In this document: one piece after another, positions 4,775-5,357 of the stretch
Layout: each line of letters begins with the position of its first letter
Numbering within the stretch: the first letter of the stretch is position 1
Origin: DAOTVS01 sp034436375
GTDB lineage: Bacteria > Chloroflexota > Anaerolineae > SpSt-313
Assembly: GCA_034436375.1 (NCBI GenBank)
Contig: DAOTVS010000281.1
Coordinates: 1 to 5,357, forward strand
Length of the DNA: 5,357 nt
Reading direction: 5' to 3'
The notes under the pieces: generated by a model
Seen by the model: the letters and a program-made list of their open reading frames with translations, nothing else
Databases searched by the model: none
What the model was told of the DNA's origin: nothing
Program-made: the position numbers and the translations under genes

Positions 4775-5357
4775 ATGAAGATCTGGCATTTGACTGCCGA
4801 CGCCGGCCGCGAGCCATTGCGTGTAGCGCCGGGGCAGCGGGTGAGGCTCACCATCGGCACAAGCCCGGTGGCGCCAGGGCAGTCGGTCTGGGTAACTTAT
4901 GAGGTCATTCACCCCAATGGCAACGTCGATCGGGGCTTTCAGAGCGCCTCGTGGGATCACAATGCCGGGCTTTCCTCATATTGGCGGGCCCTGTGGGGCC
5001 CCTTTGAGCGCGGCGACCGGGTCACTTACGTGGTCCATGGCTCACAGGGCGATGAGCGCATCGACCTGCCGCCAGTACATTTTACGGTGGGGCCGCGCAT
5101 CTATGTGGGGTTGTTGTGGCACCAACATCAGCCGGTTTATGCGAATATGAACCATCCCCCGCAGGGCCGCATGACCCAGCCCTGGGTACGCCTGCATTCT
5201 CTACGCGCTTACTATGCCATGCCCCTGGTAGGCGCTGGCATTCCCGGCCTGCGGGTGACCTTTAACGTGACCCCTTCGCTCTTATGGCAGATTGAGCAAT
5301 ATACCAACGAAGGCGCCACCGACTCGATGCTCGATCTGACACTCAAGCCTGCTGAGC
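4775..5357 (+). CDS. Glycoside hydrolase family 57 protein with N-terminal beta-rich domain (5' part)
   Basis: The first 194 codons of a gene that runs past the window end. The catalytic family is recognised by Leu-Trp-His-Gln-His-Gln-Pro-Val-Tyr at 114-122, the conserved first motif of GH57 (alpha-amylase, amylopullulanase, 4-alpha-glucanotransferase and branching enzyme group). The downstream Thr-Phe-Asn-Val-Thr-Pro-Ser-Leu-Leu at 162-170 leads into a Gln-Ile-Glu-Gln-Tyr helix, also typical. Before it, residues about 17-105 form a probable beta-sandwich with alternating hydrophobic strands and exposed-type aromatics (Trp39, Trp60, Trp70, Trp74), perhaps a carbohydrate-binding or Ig-like module. 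There is no signal peptide, so a cytoplasmic enzyme acting on glycogen-like or imported alpha-glucans is likely. The catalytic Glu and Asp lie beyond the window, so the exact reaction cannot be assigned. The strong ribosome binding site makes the start reliable. It diverges from the protease gene. Confidence 0.88.
   Translation, partial: MKIWHLTADAGREPLRVAPGQRVRLTIGTSPVAPGQSVWVTYEVIHPNGNVDRGFQSASWDHNAGLSSYWRALWGPFERGDRVTYVVHGSQGDERIDLPPVHFTVGPRIYVGLLWHQHQPVYANMNHPPQGRMTQPWVRLHSLRAYYAMPLVGAGIPGLRVTFNVTPSLLWQIEQYTNEGATDSMLDLTLKPAE

Noticed and set aside
4427..4960. A 177-codon open frame on the - strand running from the GH57 gene through the intergenic region
   Set aside because: It is antisense to the GH57 start, crosses the palindrome and both protease promoters, and its protein is Arg/His/Pro-rich without recognisable features.
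1..5357. Mobile elements, CRISPR arrays, attachment sites
   Set aside because: No transposase or integrase motifs, no regularly spaced long repeats and no terminal inverted repeats were seen.

Overview
The window is about 60% GC bacterial DNA with dense, tightly spaced genes. It holds the end of one carbohydrate-uptake operon on the + strand, a serine protease gene facing it on the - strand, and the start of a glycoside hydrolase gene on the + strand. The gene mix (CUT1-type sugar importer followed by two NAD(P)-type oxidoreductases, an HtrA protease with a lipobox-like N terminus, a GH57 enzyme) would suit a heterotrophic Chloroflexota member such as Anaerolineae or Caldilineae. That placement is an impression from gene style; no marker gene in the window proves it.

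Region 1 (1-3138, + strand) is the 3' part of an operon. It contains the last 52 codons of a MalF/UgpA-type permease, a complete MalG/UgpE-type permease 4 bp later, a medium-chain dehydrogenase/reductase (MDR) 34 bp later, and a Gfo/Idh/MocA oxidoreductase 11 bp after that. The two permeases form the membrane channel of a sugar ABC importer. The binding protein is presumably upstream of the window, and the ATPase is not seen. The two dehydrogenases probably act on the imported sugar, polyol or cyclitol, or on a product of it. The operon promoter is outside the window.

Region 2 (3139-3215) is a convergent intergenic gap filled by a perfect 16-bp hairpin with a T tract, probably a terminator serving both strands.

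Region 3 (3216-4403, - strand) is a complete HtrA/DegP-type protease with an intact His-Asp-Ser triad, one PDZ domain and an N-terminal membrane segment ending in a lipobox-like Leu-Ala-Ala-Cys.

Region 4 (4404-4774) is a 371-bp divergent intergenic region. It holds two candidate promoters for the protease. The distal one has four TTAA-centred direct repeats spaced 10-11 bp apart just upstream of a good -10 but no -35, the layout expected of a PhoB/OmpR-family activated promoter. On the other side, a 19-bp perfect palindrome lies 62 bp before the hydrolase start.

Region 5 (4775-5357, + strand) is the first 194 codons of a GH57-family enzyme with an unusual N-terminal domain of about 105 residues before the catalytic domain; it runs off the window.

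I found no mobile element, CRISPR array, tRNA or rRNA. The window is mostly ordinary carbohydrate metabolism. The most interesting signal is the phased repeat array at 4520-4557.
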